Below, piece after piece: positions 10,985 through 21,822 of a DNA stretch of 64,000 nt; the first letter of the stretch is position 1; the number at the start of each line of letters is the position of its first letter. The notes beneath the pieces were generated by a model. That model did no database searches and was not told the origin of the DNA. It was given only the letters and a program-made list of their open reading frames with translations. The stretch is from Heterohyrax brucei (lineage: Eukaryota; Chordata; Mammalia; Hyracoidea; Procaviidae). The stretch is taken from the NCBI GenBank assembly GCA_028571685.1, contig CM053166.1:64318111-64382110 (forward strand), given 5' to 3'. Made by a program: the position numbers and the translations under genes.

Positions 10985-13900
10985 TAGTCAAAAGATGGAA
11001 AAATATATACCAAGCTAACAACATGCAAAGAAGAGCAGGAGTGGCAATACAAACCTCAGACAAAATAGATTTTTAAAGTAGAATCCACTGTCGTGGACAG
11101 GGATGGTCACTATTCACTGCTTAAAGGTTCAATACATAAGGAGGCTATGACAAAATTAAATATTTATGCACTCAATACCAGAGCACCTAAATACATCACA
11201 CAAACACTGACAACATTGACAAAGGAGATAGATCACTCTACAATAATAGGAGACTTCAACATTCCGCTTTCAGTAACAGACATATCATCCAGAAAAAAGC
11301 TCAATAAAGATACAGAAGATCTTACAATGACGATCAACTCAGTGTCACTGACATATACAGAATTTTTGCCCAACAAGAAATAAGTACACCTTTTCCAATG
11401 CATGTGGAACATTCTCCCGAATAGATCACGTATTAGGTCATAAAGCAAGTTTAAGCAAAATCCAAGCCATTGAATTATTGCAAAGCATGTTCTCAGACCA
11501 TAAAGCCATAAAAGTTGACATCAATCACAGAAAAAACATAGGCAGAAATTCAGACTCACGGAAACGAAACAACACCTTGCTCAAAAATTTGAGGATTATA
11601 GAAAAAAATCAAGGACAAAATAAAGAAATTCACGGAATCAAATGAGAATGAAAACACATCCTACCAGAACCTATGGGATACAGCAAAAGCAGTGCTCAGA
11701 GGTCAATTTATCTCTATAAATGCACACATCTGGAAGGAAGAAAGGGATCAAACCAAAAAATAAACCCTACAGCTTTAGCAAGTAGAAAAAGAACAAGAAC
11801 CCCTCGTGCACCAGAAGAAAACAGATAATGAAAATTAGTGCAGAACTAAATGAATGAGAGAACAGAAAAGAATTGAAAGAATAAACAAAATCAAAAGCTG
11901 CTTTTTTGAAAAGATCAACAAAATTAATAAACCATTGCCTAAACTCACAAAAGAAAACAGGAGAGGAAACAAATAACCCGAATAAGAAATGACGCAGGAG
12001 GTGTCACGACAGACCCAACCAAGAATAACAGTATCATATGATAAAATTATACTCTACCAGATTTGTAAACCAAGAGGAAATGGACAGATTTCTAGATTCA
12101 CATCACCTATCAAAATTATCACAAGAAGAAGTAGAACAACTTAATAAACCCATCACAAAAGGAGAGATTGAAAAATTAATGAAAAACTACCAATCAAAAT
12201 AAGTTGTGGCCCAGATGGCTTCACCGGAGAATTTTACCAAACTTTTAGAGAAGAGTTAATTCCAATGCTACTGAGGCTATTTCACAGCATGGAAAAGGAT
12301 GGAATATTTCCAAATTCATTCTATGAAGCCAGCATAACCCTGATACCAAAGCCAGGGAAAGATCTCACAAAAAAAGAAAATTACAGACCAATATCAATAC
12401 CTCCATGAGCCAGGTCCAACTCGACGGCACTTGGCTTATCACTCATGAAACAAAATGCAAAAAATCATCAACAAAATCTGAACTAACAGGATTCAACAAC
12501 ATACCAAAAAATAATAATAATTCATCATGACCAAGTTGGGTTGAAACCAGGGATGCAAGACTGGTTCAATGTCAGGAAAACAATTAATGTGATCAACCAC
12601 ATAAATAGCACAAAGGTTAAGAATCATGGATTTTGTCAAGTGACGCAGAAAGGGCATACGACAAAGTCCACATCCATTCATGCTAAAAACTCTTAGCAAA
12701 ATAGGAATAGAGGGGAAAATTCTCAGTCCAATAAGGACCATCGATGCAAAGTCAACTACCAACATCATCCTGCATGTAGACTGAATGAATTACCCCTGAG
12801 AATGGGAACTAGACAAGGATGCCCACTGTCACCACTTCTGTTCAACATGGTGCTAGAGGTTCTGAACAGAGCAATGGGGCATCCTCATCAGTAAAGAATA
12901 AGTAAAAATCTCCCTATTTGCAGATGATCATATACACAGAGAACCCTAAAGAATCCATAAATAAGCCACTGAAACTAATAGGAGAGTTTAGAAAAATATC
13001 AGAATATAAGAAACACATAAATAAATCAATAGCATTCCTTTTCACCAACAAAGAGATAATCAGAGGAAATCACCAAATCAATACCATTTTCCATAACCCC
13101 CAAGAAGACAGGATACCTAGGAATAAATCTAACCAGAGAAATAAGAGACCTATACAGAGAAAGTTACAAGACCCTACTGCAAGAAACCAAGAGACTTTCA
13201 TAAGTGGAGAAATCTACTTAGATCATTGATAGGAAGACTTAACATTGTAAAAGTGTCTATTCTACCCAAAGCCATCCACATATACAATGCAATCTCAATA
13301 AAAATTTCCAGTGTCATTTTTCAATGAGTTGAAGAAACAAATCACCAACTTTGGAAAGAAACCTTGAATAAGTAAAGCACTACTGAAGAAGAAGGAACAC
13401 AATAAGAGTCATTACAGTACCCCACCTTAGAACCTACTACACTGCCATGGTAGTCAAAACATCCTGTTACTGGTATGAAAACCGACATACAGATCAATGG
13501 AACAGAACAGAGAATCCAGAAATACTACCATCCTCCCATAAACAGTTGATATTTGACAAAGGCCCTAAGATTGTAAACAGTCTCTTTAACAAATGGTGTT
13601 GGCAAAATTGGATATCCATCTGCAAAAAACTGAAACAAGGCCCATATCTCACACCTTACACAAAAACTAACTCAAAATGGATCAAAGACCTAAATATCAA
13701 ACCTAAAATGATAAACATCATACAAGAAAAAAATACAGACAGCAATGGAAGTTCTAATACATGGCTTAGATAGGCTATAAAATCTAAGAACAAACAACAG
13801 AAGAGAAAATAGATAAATGGGAACTACTAAAAGTCAACCACTTATGCTTATCCAAAGATTTTATCAAGAGTATTAAAAGACTACCTACAGAACAGGGAAA

Positions 13901-14575
13901 AAAAATTGGCAACTACATGTTGAATCGACATCTGATTTCCATAATCTACAAGGTACTGTAAAATATCAAGAAGAAAAAGACAAATAACCCAATTAAACCA
14001 TTGACAAAGGATTTGGAGATACAGTTCACCAAAGAAGACCTCCAGGCAGCCAAAAGACACATGAAGGAATATTTATGACTATTAGCTATTAGAGAAATCT
14101 AAATCAAAACTACAATGAGATACCATCTTACCCCCACAAGGTTGGCAATAATCAAAAAAACACAAAACAACAAATTCTGGAGAGGTTGTGGAGAGATAGG
14201 AACTCTCCTGCACTGCTGGTGGGATTGCAAAATGGCACAACCTCTTTGGAAAGTGATTTGGTGCTTCCTTAAAAAGCTAGAAATAGAAACACCGTATGAT
14301 CTAGCAATGCCCCACTTGGAATACATCCTACAGAAATAAAGACAATCACACCAACAGATACATGCACATAGGTGTTTGTTACAGCACTGTCCACAACAGC
14401 AAAAAGATGGAATCAACCTAGATGCTCACCAACGGATCAATGGATAAACAAACTATGATATGTATACTCAATGGAACACTATACAATGATAAAGAACAGT
14501 GATTATTTTAGGAAGCATCTCATAACCTGGTTTCAAATAGAAGACATTAATGCTGAGTGAAATCAGACAGCTGCA
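10985..14575 (+). pseudogene. L1 ORF2 pseudogene
   Basis: The endonuclease part is seen at 11093-11560 (GDFNIPLSV; then a region equivalent to SDHKAIKVDI). The RT domain follows at about 12170-13340, with [13 protein letters not shown]-like text at 12806-12845. The catalytic box FADD is intact at 12917-12928, but the frame shifts immediately after it. The C-terminal domain is at 13447-13773 and 14115-14339 ([12 protein letters not shown]-like zinc/knuckle region, here [18 protein letters not shown]). Many stops and a 40-bp SINE-tail insertion (12397-12436) make it non-coding. Confidence 0.75.
12397..12436 (+). repeat. 40-bp SINE-tail micro-insertion in L1 ORF2
   Basis: The insert contains ccatgagccaggtccaact followed by cgacggcacttggct, the shared tail core. 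It interrupts text that elsewhere reads accaatatcactcatgaat (for example 47518-47536). It is flanked by the short duplication tatca (12392-12396 and 12437-12441). No poly(A) is present, as expected for RTE-type 3' ends. Confidence 0.65.
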
Positions 14576-15592
14576 AAAGGACAAATATTGTATGAGACCT
14601 CTGCAATAAGAATTTAAAAATGGACTTATGTACAGAAGACTGTTGGTTACAAGGGTGGGGAGGGATGGAGAGGGTTGTTCATAGATTAAATAGCTGATAG
14701 GAACTCGGATAGATGAAGAGAGTGACAGCACACAGTAGAGGGCAGATCAGCATTACTGGACTATACCACAAACTGAAAGGTTTTCTAAATTCAACTCAAT
14801 ATTTCAAAGGATAGAGTAGCAGGGACAGGGGTCTGGAGACCATGCTTTCAGGAGACGTCGAGGTCAATTGGCATAACTAGTCTTTCAGTAAGAGAGCCTT
14901 CTGCATCACATATTGATGAGTGGCATCTGGGGTCTTAAAAGCTAGCAAGCTGCCATCTGAGGAACACCAAATTGTCCCAACCCATCTGGAACAGATGATG
15001 ACAAAGAACACCAAAGACATGAGGAAAAATGAGCCCAGGAGACAGAAAGACCCATATGAATGGGAGATTGCATCAGCATGAGACCAGAAGAACCAGATGT
15101 TGCCCCGTGGTCACCCAAGGCAGCCGTGATGGGGGACACAATGTATAGTCCCTGATGTAGCACAAGAAAGAGAGGTGTGCAGTTCAATAACTCTACTGAA
15201 AGACCAGAACTGATGGTCTGACAGCCTGGAGGATACTCTGGGAACATAGCCCCTAGACTTGCTGCTGGCCCTCACCGGAAACTCGTATTGAGGTGAACTC
15301 TTCAGAAGAGGATGGACTGGACTCAGGCACACAGTGTGAGCATGTGTTGTGTGTACTTTATGGTTTTATACATTTATAGGAGGCTGTCCTGCTGGTTTCT
15401 TTCTAGATGGGGGAGGAGCTGGTGGAGAAGAGGAGACAGGTGTTCCTCTTTACTAGAAGTAAAGAGTGAAAAGCAAGAGTATACTGTCACAGGATGAGGA
15501 GAGCAGATGGAGTTGCAGATAAGCAGCCATGAAGAATTAATTTGGATTGTATACTTCCACTTAATCATAATAAAAAAAAAACTTTTTTTTTT
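14576..15592 (+). other. L1 3' UTR, elephant-type L1
   Basis: This ~1 kb 3' UTR follows the ORF2 stop. It contains a G-rich polypurine stretch (gggtggggagggatgg, about 14656-14671), the phrase cttaaaagctagcaagctgcc, a phrase like accagaagaaccagatg, and the end cacttaatcataataaa. All L1 copies of this lineage in the window share these blocks. The end is an A10 tract at 15572-15581, then one C, then a T10 tract at 15583-15592 before the target duplication. Confidence 0.75.
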
Positions 15593-17155
15593 AATGGGCA
15601 AAGGATATGAAAAGGCACTTTGCCAAAGAAGACACCTAGGCAGCTAACAGATATAGGAGGAAATGCTTATGATCCTTAGCCTTTACAGAAATCTAAATCA
15701 ATAATACAATGAGATACAATTTCACTCCTACATGGCTGGCATTAATACAAAAATGCACAAAATAGTAAATGTTGGAAAGGTTGTGGAGACAGTGCGACAC
15801 TTTTACACTGCTGGTGGCAATGTAAAATGGTAAAATTAATTTGTCACTTTTTAAAAAAGTTAGAAATAGAAATATCATATGATCCAGCAAACCCACTTTT
15901 TGGAATATATCCTAGAGAAATAAGGGTTGCCACGCAAATACATACATGCACAACAGTGTTTATTTCAGCCCTTTCCACAATAACAAAAAGATGGAATCAA
16001 CCTAGGCACCCATCAACAGATGGATAGACAAACTATGATATAGTGACACAATGAAATACTATGCAATGATAAAGAACAATGATGATTTTAGTAAACATCT
16101 GATAAATGGATTCATTTGGAAGACATGATGTTTAATTAGTCAGTTGCAAAAAGACAAATATTGTATGAGACCACTACTATAAGGATTCCAGAGAAGGTTT
16201 AAACATAAAAGAAAACAGCTTCTGATGGTTCCAAGAGAGGGCAGGGAGGCAGAGTAGTATACATTGATTAGACAGCAGAGAGGAATTGGCTTAGGTGAAG
16301 AGAGGGACAGCACACAATAGAACGGAGGTCAGTATAGTTGGACTATGCCAAAAGCCAAGAGGTTTACTAAATATAATCCAACACTTTGAAGGACACAGTA
16401 GCAGTGGCAGGAACCTGAAGACCATGGTTTCAGGGGACATCTAGGTCAATTGGCATAAAAAATGTTTTTTTTTTAAAAAGAAAATGATCTGCATCCCACA
16501 TTGGTGAGTGATGTCTAGGTCTTAAAAGTTAGCAAGCAGCTATCTAAGTTGCATAAATTGGTTCCAATTCTCCTGGAGCAGGGGAGAATGAAGGATATCA
16601 AAGATATAAGGAAAATATGAGCTCAGAAGAGAGAAAGGGCTCTATAATCCAGCGCCTACATCAGCATGAGACCAGAAGAACTAGATTGTGCACGGTCACC
16701 ACCAATGACTGCCCCAACAGGGAATGCTACATAAGATCCCTGACATAGGAGCAGAAAAATGGCTGTACAGAACTAGAACTCTACTTAAAAGACCGGACTT
16801 GATGGTCTGAGAGATTGGATGTTCCCAGGAAAACATGGCCCCTGGACCCACCTGTTAGCTCAGAGCTGAAACCAGTCCTGAACTCAACTCTTCAAGCAAA
16901 GATTGAACTGGACTATAAGACATAAAATGATACTGATGAAAAGTGTACTTCTTCACTTAAGCATATACATGAGGCTAACTGAGTAGTTTCCGTCCAGAAG
17001 TAAGATGAAAGGGTGGAGGCAGAAAGGAGCTAGTTGAATGGACAAGGAGAATACAGAGTGGAAAGGAGGAGTGTTCTGTCACGGAGTGGGGAGAGTAGCT
17101 AGAGTTACCTAGCAGTGAGCGTGCAAGGCTTTCACTTAAAGCACAAAAAAATATT
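15593..17155 (+). mobile_element. 3' part of the L1 starting at 2032
   Basis: The text aatgggcaaaggatatgaaa continues ORF2 exactly where it is interrupted at 9056-9067. The C-terminal ORF2 region (to about 16140, including KRWNQPRHPSTDG-like residues) and the 3' UTR follow. The 3' UTR ends near cacttaaagcacaaaaaaat. Treating it as the same element rests on the matching target duplication around 9068-15592. Confidence 0.75.
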
Positions 17156-17855
17156 TAAAAAGAAAAAAAATGTTCTGCATCCCAATTTGATAAGTGGAAT
17201 CCAGGATCTTAAAAGCTTGCAGGAGGTTATGTAAGATACATCAATTCACCCCAACTCAGCTGGAGCAAAGGAGAATGAAGAACACCAAAGACACAAAGAA
17301 AGCATTAGCCCAAGAGACTGAAAGTCCACATAAATGAGAAACTCCATCAGCCTGAGACCACAACTAGATGGTACTCAGCTGTTACCAACGACCACCCTGA
17401 TGGGGAATGCAACAGAGAGTCTCTGATGGAGAGAGAACAAGTAGAGCGCAGAACCCAAATACACACAAAAAGCTGACTTAATGGTCTTAACGACACTGGA
17501 GGAACCCCAGAAAGCATCACACGCAGACTCTCTGTTAACCCCAAACTAAAGCCACTCCCAAAGCCAACTCTTTAAAGATTAGACTGAACTATAAGACATA
17601 AAATGATACTTATGAAGAGAGTGCTTCTTGGGTTAATAGACACATGAGACTAAATGGGCAGCTTCTATCTAGAGGTGAGATGAAAAGGCAGAAAGTTTAT
17701 AGGAGCTGGTTGAAAAGCCATGGGAAATCTGAGTGGAGAAGAGGAGTGTGATCTCATATTACAGGAGTGGTAACTGGTGTCACATAACAATATGTGTATA
17801 AATTTTTGTGTGAGAAATTAACTTGAGCTATAAACTTTCACCTAAAGCACGATTA
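17156..17855 (+). mobile_element. Additional L1 3' UTR copy in tandem
   Basis: The segment starts aaaatgttctgcatcccaa and ends tttcacctaaagcacgatta. It repeats the order of the preceding 3' UTR part at about 16475-17155, but with many substitutions. It lacks any ORF2 sequence. It could be a separate 5'-truncated L1 insertion or the remaining 3' end of the older L1 at 870-2031. No convincing target duplication was found. Confidence 0.6.
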
Positions 17856-18114
17856 CAAACAAAATCAAACACAGGACTTAACTGGGTGGGGGATGGATGT
17901 GATGAATCTAATGCCTTAATTGACTGACTTGGACTTGAAGTATACAATGAGCTTGTTCCTGCTTCTCTAGTGATAGTATAAGGAGGATTTTGTATTAACT
18001 TGAGAATCTTGAAGTTTATACCAAATCAGCATCTAATGAAGACTTTGTTTAAAAAAGGAAGAAAAGTCACTAAAGCAGCAGAAGTTGAAAGAAGGTAATG
18101 AAAAGATAAAGAAG
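17856..18114. other. Unique spacer
   Basis: About 260 bp between two L1 pieces shows no recognised repeat or coding feature. It becomes purine-rich toward the right edge (aaagataaagaagaaaaa), which is a typical L1 endonuclease target context. Confidence 0.5.
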
Positions 18115-19819
18115 AAAAAAATATTTGGCAACTGTATGTCAGACCAACATCTGATCTACATAATCTGTAAGGTATTACAACTTATCAATGAGAAAAAGAC
18201 AAATAATCCAATTAAGCAATGGGCAAAGAAGATGCACAGACACTTCACCAAAGAGGACATCCAGGCAGCCAAAAGACACATGAGGAAATGCTCACGATCT
18301 TCAGCTATAAAAGAAATTCAAATCAGAATGACAATGAGATATGGTCTCACCCCAACAAGATTGGCCATGATCCAAAAAACACAAAACAACAAATGCTGGA
18401 GAGGCTGTGGAGAAATTGGAACTCTCCTACCTGTTAGTGAGATTGCAAAGTGGTACAACCTCTTTAGAAAGCAATGTGTCACTTCCTTAAAAAGGTGAAA
18501 ACAGATACACCATTTGACCCAGTAATTCCACTCCTTGGAATACATCCTACAGAATCAAGGGCATTCACACCAACGGATACAGGCACATGAATGTCTATTG
18601 CAGGATAGACCACAATAGCAAAAAATTGGAATCAATCCAAGTGTCCAACAACAGATGAATGGATAAATAAACTGTTGTATATATACTCAATGGAACACTA
18701 TGCAATGATAAAGAACAATGATCATTTTAGGAAGCATCTCATAACCTGGTTTCAATTGGAAGACATTATGTTGAGTGAAAGTAGTCAGCAGCAAAAGAAC
18801 AAATATTGTATGAGATCCCTATGGTAAAAACTTAAAAACACTCATGTATAGAAGAAAAGACTCTTTGGTGGCTGCAAGGGTGGGGAGGGACAGAGGGAGA
18901 GGGTTGGTTATAGATTAGATGCCAAGCCAAGTGCAGTCGAATCAGATCTCACTCGTGGAGATAGTTGATAGAAATTTGGTTGGGTGAAATCAGTGACAGC
19001 ACACATTAGAAAAAAGATCAGTTTAACTGGACTTCAACGTAACATGAATACTCCTCCAATCTTAACCCAATATTGCAAGGACAGAGTAGCAGCGGAGGAC
19101 GGAGTCCAGGGACCCTGCTCTCAGGGCACATCGAGAAGAGATTCTTCTGCACCCCCTATTGGTGAGTGGAGTCTTAAAAGCTAGCAAGCTTCTATCTAAG
19201 GTACACCAAATTGTCCCAACTCAGCAGGAACAGATGATCACCAAGGACCAAAAGGACATAGGGTAAAGAGAACCCAGAAAACAGAGAGACTCAAGTGAGT
19301 GGGTGACTACATCAACATGTGACCAGAGGAAGCAGATGGTGCCTGGCCACCACCAGTGATAGCTGTGATGGATTTCACGAAGTCGAGCCCTAGTGACAAC
19401 ACGAGAATAAAAAGGGGTGCACCCTGAGAACTCCACTAAAAGACCACAATTGATGGTCCAAAGGCCTCAGGGTTCCCCTACAGGCATTGCCCCTGGTTCT
19501 GATGCTGTCCCTGTCCATAAATCATTGCTGAGATCAACTCTTTGGACAGGAACAGACTGGACTCAGCAACACAGAGTGACCATATAGTGTGTGCACTTTA
19601 CAGTTCTATGCATCTATAGGATGTTGTCCTGCTGGTCTCTTACAGGGGTAGGGAGCCAGATGGAGAGGAGGGGAAAGGAGATTGTTAGGAGAACATGACA
19701 TGTATAGAATGAATAGGAGGAGTGTGCTGTCACCGGCCAGGGAGAGCAGTGGGAGCTGCACATAGGCAGGTTACGAATTTATATTGGATTGTACACTTTC
19801 ACTCAATCACAATAAATTA
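18115..19819 (+). mobile_element. 5'-truncated L1 (ORF2 C-terminus and 3' UTR)
   Basis: It begins inside ORF2 (aaatatttggcaactgtatg) and runs to cactcaatcacaataaatta plus an A tract. The ORF2 remnant at 18165-18500 shows NPIKQWAKKMHRHFTKEDIQ and [12 protein letters not shown]. The 3' UTR carries a 38-bp SINE-tail micro-insert at 18921-18958. An (AAG)n microsatellite grows out of the A-tail. A possible target duplication (gaaaagat-like) is weak. Confidence 0.8.
18921..18958 (-). repeat. 38-bp SINE-tail micro-insertion
   Basis: The insert gccaagccaagtgcagtcga followed by atcagatctcactcgtgg is the antisense tail core. The interrupted L1 3' UTR text tagattagatagttgatag is intact at 57330-57350 and elsewhere. 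The 4-bp duplication agat flanks it (18917-18920 and 18959-18962). Confidence 0.7.
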
Positions 19820-19855
19820 AAAAAAAGAAGAAGAAGAAGAAGAAGAAGAAAAAGA
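19816..19855 (+). repeat. (AAG)n microsatellite at L1 tail
   Basis: About eight gaa/aag units follow the A-rich L1 tail. Microsatellites often arise from poly(A) tails by slippage, and the position right at the L1 3' end supports that origin. Confidence 0.85.
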
Positions 19856-20420
19856 TGGCATTTCAACAAGGATGAAAAGCAACAAAGGCTAGATTTCCCA
19901 AAGCTGGCTTTATAGCTCTCTATACTGGTAAAGAGAAGAAGAAGAAATAATCTTGGGCTTCAAGTGATAAAGAGCTGTTAAAGAAATTTCTGAAAGAAAA
20001 AGAAGTCTGGAAAAAAAGGGATAGGGAGTATAAGCCTGGAACCATCTCATCAGCAGAAGCTCGGGGCCTATGGGAGTTGGAGAGTGTCTCTAATTCCTTG
20101 TTTTTTTGTCCCTGTTTCTGACAACAATTTGCTTCAGGCAGCCACTGCCATGGTCCTCCTTAACTAATTTGGACTTGAAACACCTGCTCAGTAAGTGCTC
20201 CCAGAAGGAATACTCTTCCAGGATATGGATGATGAAAGAGATTCACTTGTGTGGGATGAGACTAAGATTTTAGTCATCCCTCTTTCCCCATTCCCCAGAA
20301 AGCCCACCAGTGTCCCTGCAGAAAGAAGCACATTAAGGAGCTACTCAGGCAGACAGAATCCCTGAGAGAGAGAGGGCAAACCATTCTTCACTCAGGAAAT
20401 TATTAAAGGAATCCTAATAG
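19856..20420. other. Unique sequence, nothing recognised
   Basis: No known repeat, coding frame over ~60 codons or regulatory motif was recognised in this stretch. It lies between an L1 3' end and an RTE-related element. Confidence 0.45.
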
Positions 20421-20424
20421 GCAT

Positions 20425-20770
20425 AGCCACCACTTGTCTGTCTGTTTTCTCTTAGTGTGGTGGCTTGCATGTTGCTGTGATGCTGGAAGTTGCACCAACA
20501 GTTCAGAGATTTCAGACTAAGACAGGTTAGGAAGAAGGGCCTGGTGATCTACTTCCAAAAATTAGCCAGTGGAAACCCTATGAATCACAAGAGAATATTT
20601 TCTGATCCAGTGTTAAAAGGTGAGCCCCCTAAAATGCAAAGCTCTACTCTGTGGCTGCAATGATAGATTCACACATGACACTGACCTTGAAGATGGTGCA
20701 GACAACATCTGTTTTGTTTCGTATGAGGTTGCCATGAGTTAGAGCTGACTGAACAGCGGCTAACAACAAG
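20425..20770 (+). mobile_element. RTE-derived element: 5' region joined to 3' tail
   Basis: The left part (ggcttgcatgttgctgtgat, gctggaag, cagactaagacagg) matches the RTE 5' region also seen inverted at 4478-4570. The right end (gttgccatgagttagagctg, then actgaacagcggctaacaac) is the RTE 3' terminus. The reverse-transcriptase body is absent, so this is an internally deleted, non-autonomous copy. The right edge is fixed by the aacaac-type RTE tail; the left edge is approximate. Confidence 0.6.
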
Positions 20771-20996
20771 CACACAGAGAGGTGCAAAATTTAAAGCCAC
20801 ACAGCCATACCCAATGTGAGGTCCATGGCTCTCTCACTTCATTCCTGCCCTTCAGCAAAGACAAGTTGATGCTACTTGCTCAAAATGTTCATTGCTTTGA
20901 GCTTGAAAGAACACTTGAAGGAGTCTCTACAAGATACAAGTCTCTACAAAGAAGCCATTGCCAAGGCAGATAGCCAAGTACAAAGATGAATGTCAG

Positions 20997-21054
20997 GTGT
21001 GTGCGTATGTATGCGTGTGTGCATGTGTGTGTACACATGCACACACACACACAA
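20997..21054 (+). repeat. TG/CA microsatellite, imperfect palindrome
   Basis: Alternating tg/cg units (gtgtgcgtatgtatgcgtgt, ...) are followed by acacatgcacacacacacac. The two halves are reverse complementary and could form a hairpin or Z-DNA. Confidence 0.85.
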
Positions 21055-21162
21055 AGACTGAATATTCTGGAAGAGGAAAAACACAAGCAGAGAAAACAGA
21101 TTTGTTTAGATCAGGAAGGCTGAAAAGAAATTGATAAAATCAGGGAGCTGTTCTATCAGTCG

Positions 21163-21567
21163 GTGAAGATGAAAGTAGAGGGCTATAATCTGGAAAGAAA
21201 CAAGACCCATTCTGTAGAGGACTATGTAAAAGTTTTTCTGGATGCTGAAGTCAAAGATCTCTGGCCCAGAGACTGGATGCAGCCCAGGTCTCTATTTAAG
21301 GAAAGTAGACTGCGATGCCATGGGTCCCTGACATCAATACTGAACAAGAAGAAAGTAACGATTCCTTCTAAAGTCAAGGTGAAAGAAACATATACCAAGC
21401 TTGGTAAAAAGGTTTTCATCTCAGCAGGCCAAACTGGCAGCCCCATTACTTTACCTCCCAAGCATCAGGGAGGCGATCTGAACTTTGAGACCTCCAACAG
21501 GGTCCCCTCATGTAAGGCATCTGGTAGTCTTGCTATTCCTGCTTCTATTAATCTGGAAAACTCTTGA
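21163..21567 (+). other. 134-codon open frame, unassigned
   Basis: I do not recognise this frame. It encodes 134 residues, basic in the middle ([21 protein letters not shown]), with no signal peptide, membrane segment or known motif. It lies outside the recognised repeats and has no visible promoter, splice sites or poly(A) signal that would make it a gene. A chance open frame or a decayed exon or pseudogene fragment are both possible; chance is the simplest reading. Confidence 0.2.
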
Positions 21568-21645
21568 ATAAACTCTTTAATATTACTTTTGCCCTTTGTT
21601 AAAAGCTGTGTCCAAGGAACTAACTATGCTGAATATGAAAGTAAG

Positions 21646-21780
21646 CAGCCCACTGCCGTCAAGTTAATTCCAATTCATAGCGAGCCTATAGGACAGAATA
21701 GAACTGCCCCATAGGGTTTCCATGGAGCATCTGGTGGATTTCAACTGCTGGCCTTTTGATTAGCCACCACCAGGGTTTCC
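21646..21780 (-). repeat. AfroSINE, antisense, with perfect 11-bp TSD
   Basis: The 135-bp unit runs agcccactgccgtcaagtta ... agaactgccccatagggttt ... tagccaccaccagggtttcc. A perfect 11-bp duplication, atgaaagtaag, flanks it at 21635-21645 and 21781-21791. The insertion boundaries are therefore certain. Confidence 0.95.
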
Positions 21781-21822
21781 ATGAAAGTAAGTGGCAGCTC
21801 TGAATTCATGCTTTCTACATTC

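Larger units (their letters stand above)
9068..15592 (+). mobile_element. Near full-length L1 nested in older L1
   Basis: The L1 starts at gaggcagggccaagatggc and ends in an A tract after cttaatcataata. It has a 5' UTR with tandem repeats (9068-10288), ORF1 (10289-10984), ORF2 (10985 to about 14575) and a 3' UTR. A diverged 12-bp duplication, aatgagtaaatg (9056-9067) and aatgggcaaagg (15593-15604), flanks it. L1 ORF2 of the host copy continues in register at 15593. About 0.85 kb between ORF1 and ORF2 is missing compared with the copy at 49258. Confidence 0.85.
4300..16140 (+). pseudogene. L1 ORF2 pseudogene (endonuclease and RT), interrupted
   Basis: ORF2 is recognised from the conserved opening (a frame reading like LNVNGLNVP, about 4315-4345). 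An endonuclease domain follows at 5135-5640. RT motifs include [13 protein letters not shown] at 7200-7240 and MRTRQGC before [14 protein letters not shown] at 7369-7440. The catalytic box at 7725-7736 reads FVND instead of FADD, so the RT active site has lost one aspartate. The C-terminal domain resumes at 15593 beyond the inserted L1 and ends near 16140. Its spread over ~12 kb is due to the listed insertions. It is dead. Confidence 0.75.
2032..17155 (+). mobile_element. Near full-length L1, split by later insertions
   Basis: The L1 starts at gaggcatggtcaagatggc, which resembles the starts at 9068 (gaggcagggccaagatggc) and 49258. It runs through the 5' UTR (to about 2900), ORF1 (about 2940-3800), the intergenic spacer, ORF2 (from about 4300) and a 3' UTR ending near 17150. 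Later insertions break it: SINE tail 2837-2876, RTE 4478-5124, LTR 5865-6334, L1 3' end 7458-7673, AfroSINE 7832-8010, micro-SINE 8974-9002 and a whole L1 at 9068-15592. L1 text resumes in register after each one. With the insertions removed the element is about 7 kb, the expected length. Confidence 0.8.
20771..21634. other. Unique sequence with TG/CA microsatellite
   Basis: No interspersed repeat was recognised. A TG-rich then CA-rich stretch lies at about 20997-21054 and is nearly self-complementary. The longest open frame outside recognised transposons in the window (21163-21567) lies here; see its own entry. Confidence 0.45.
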
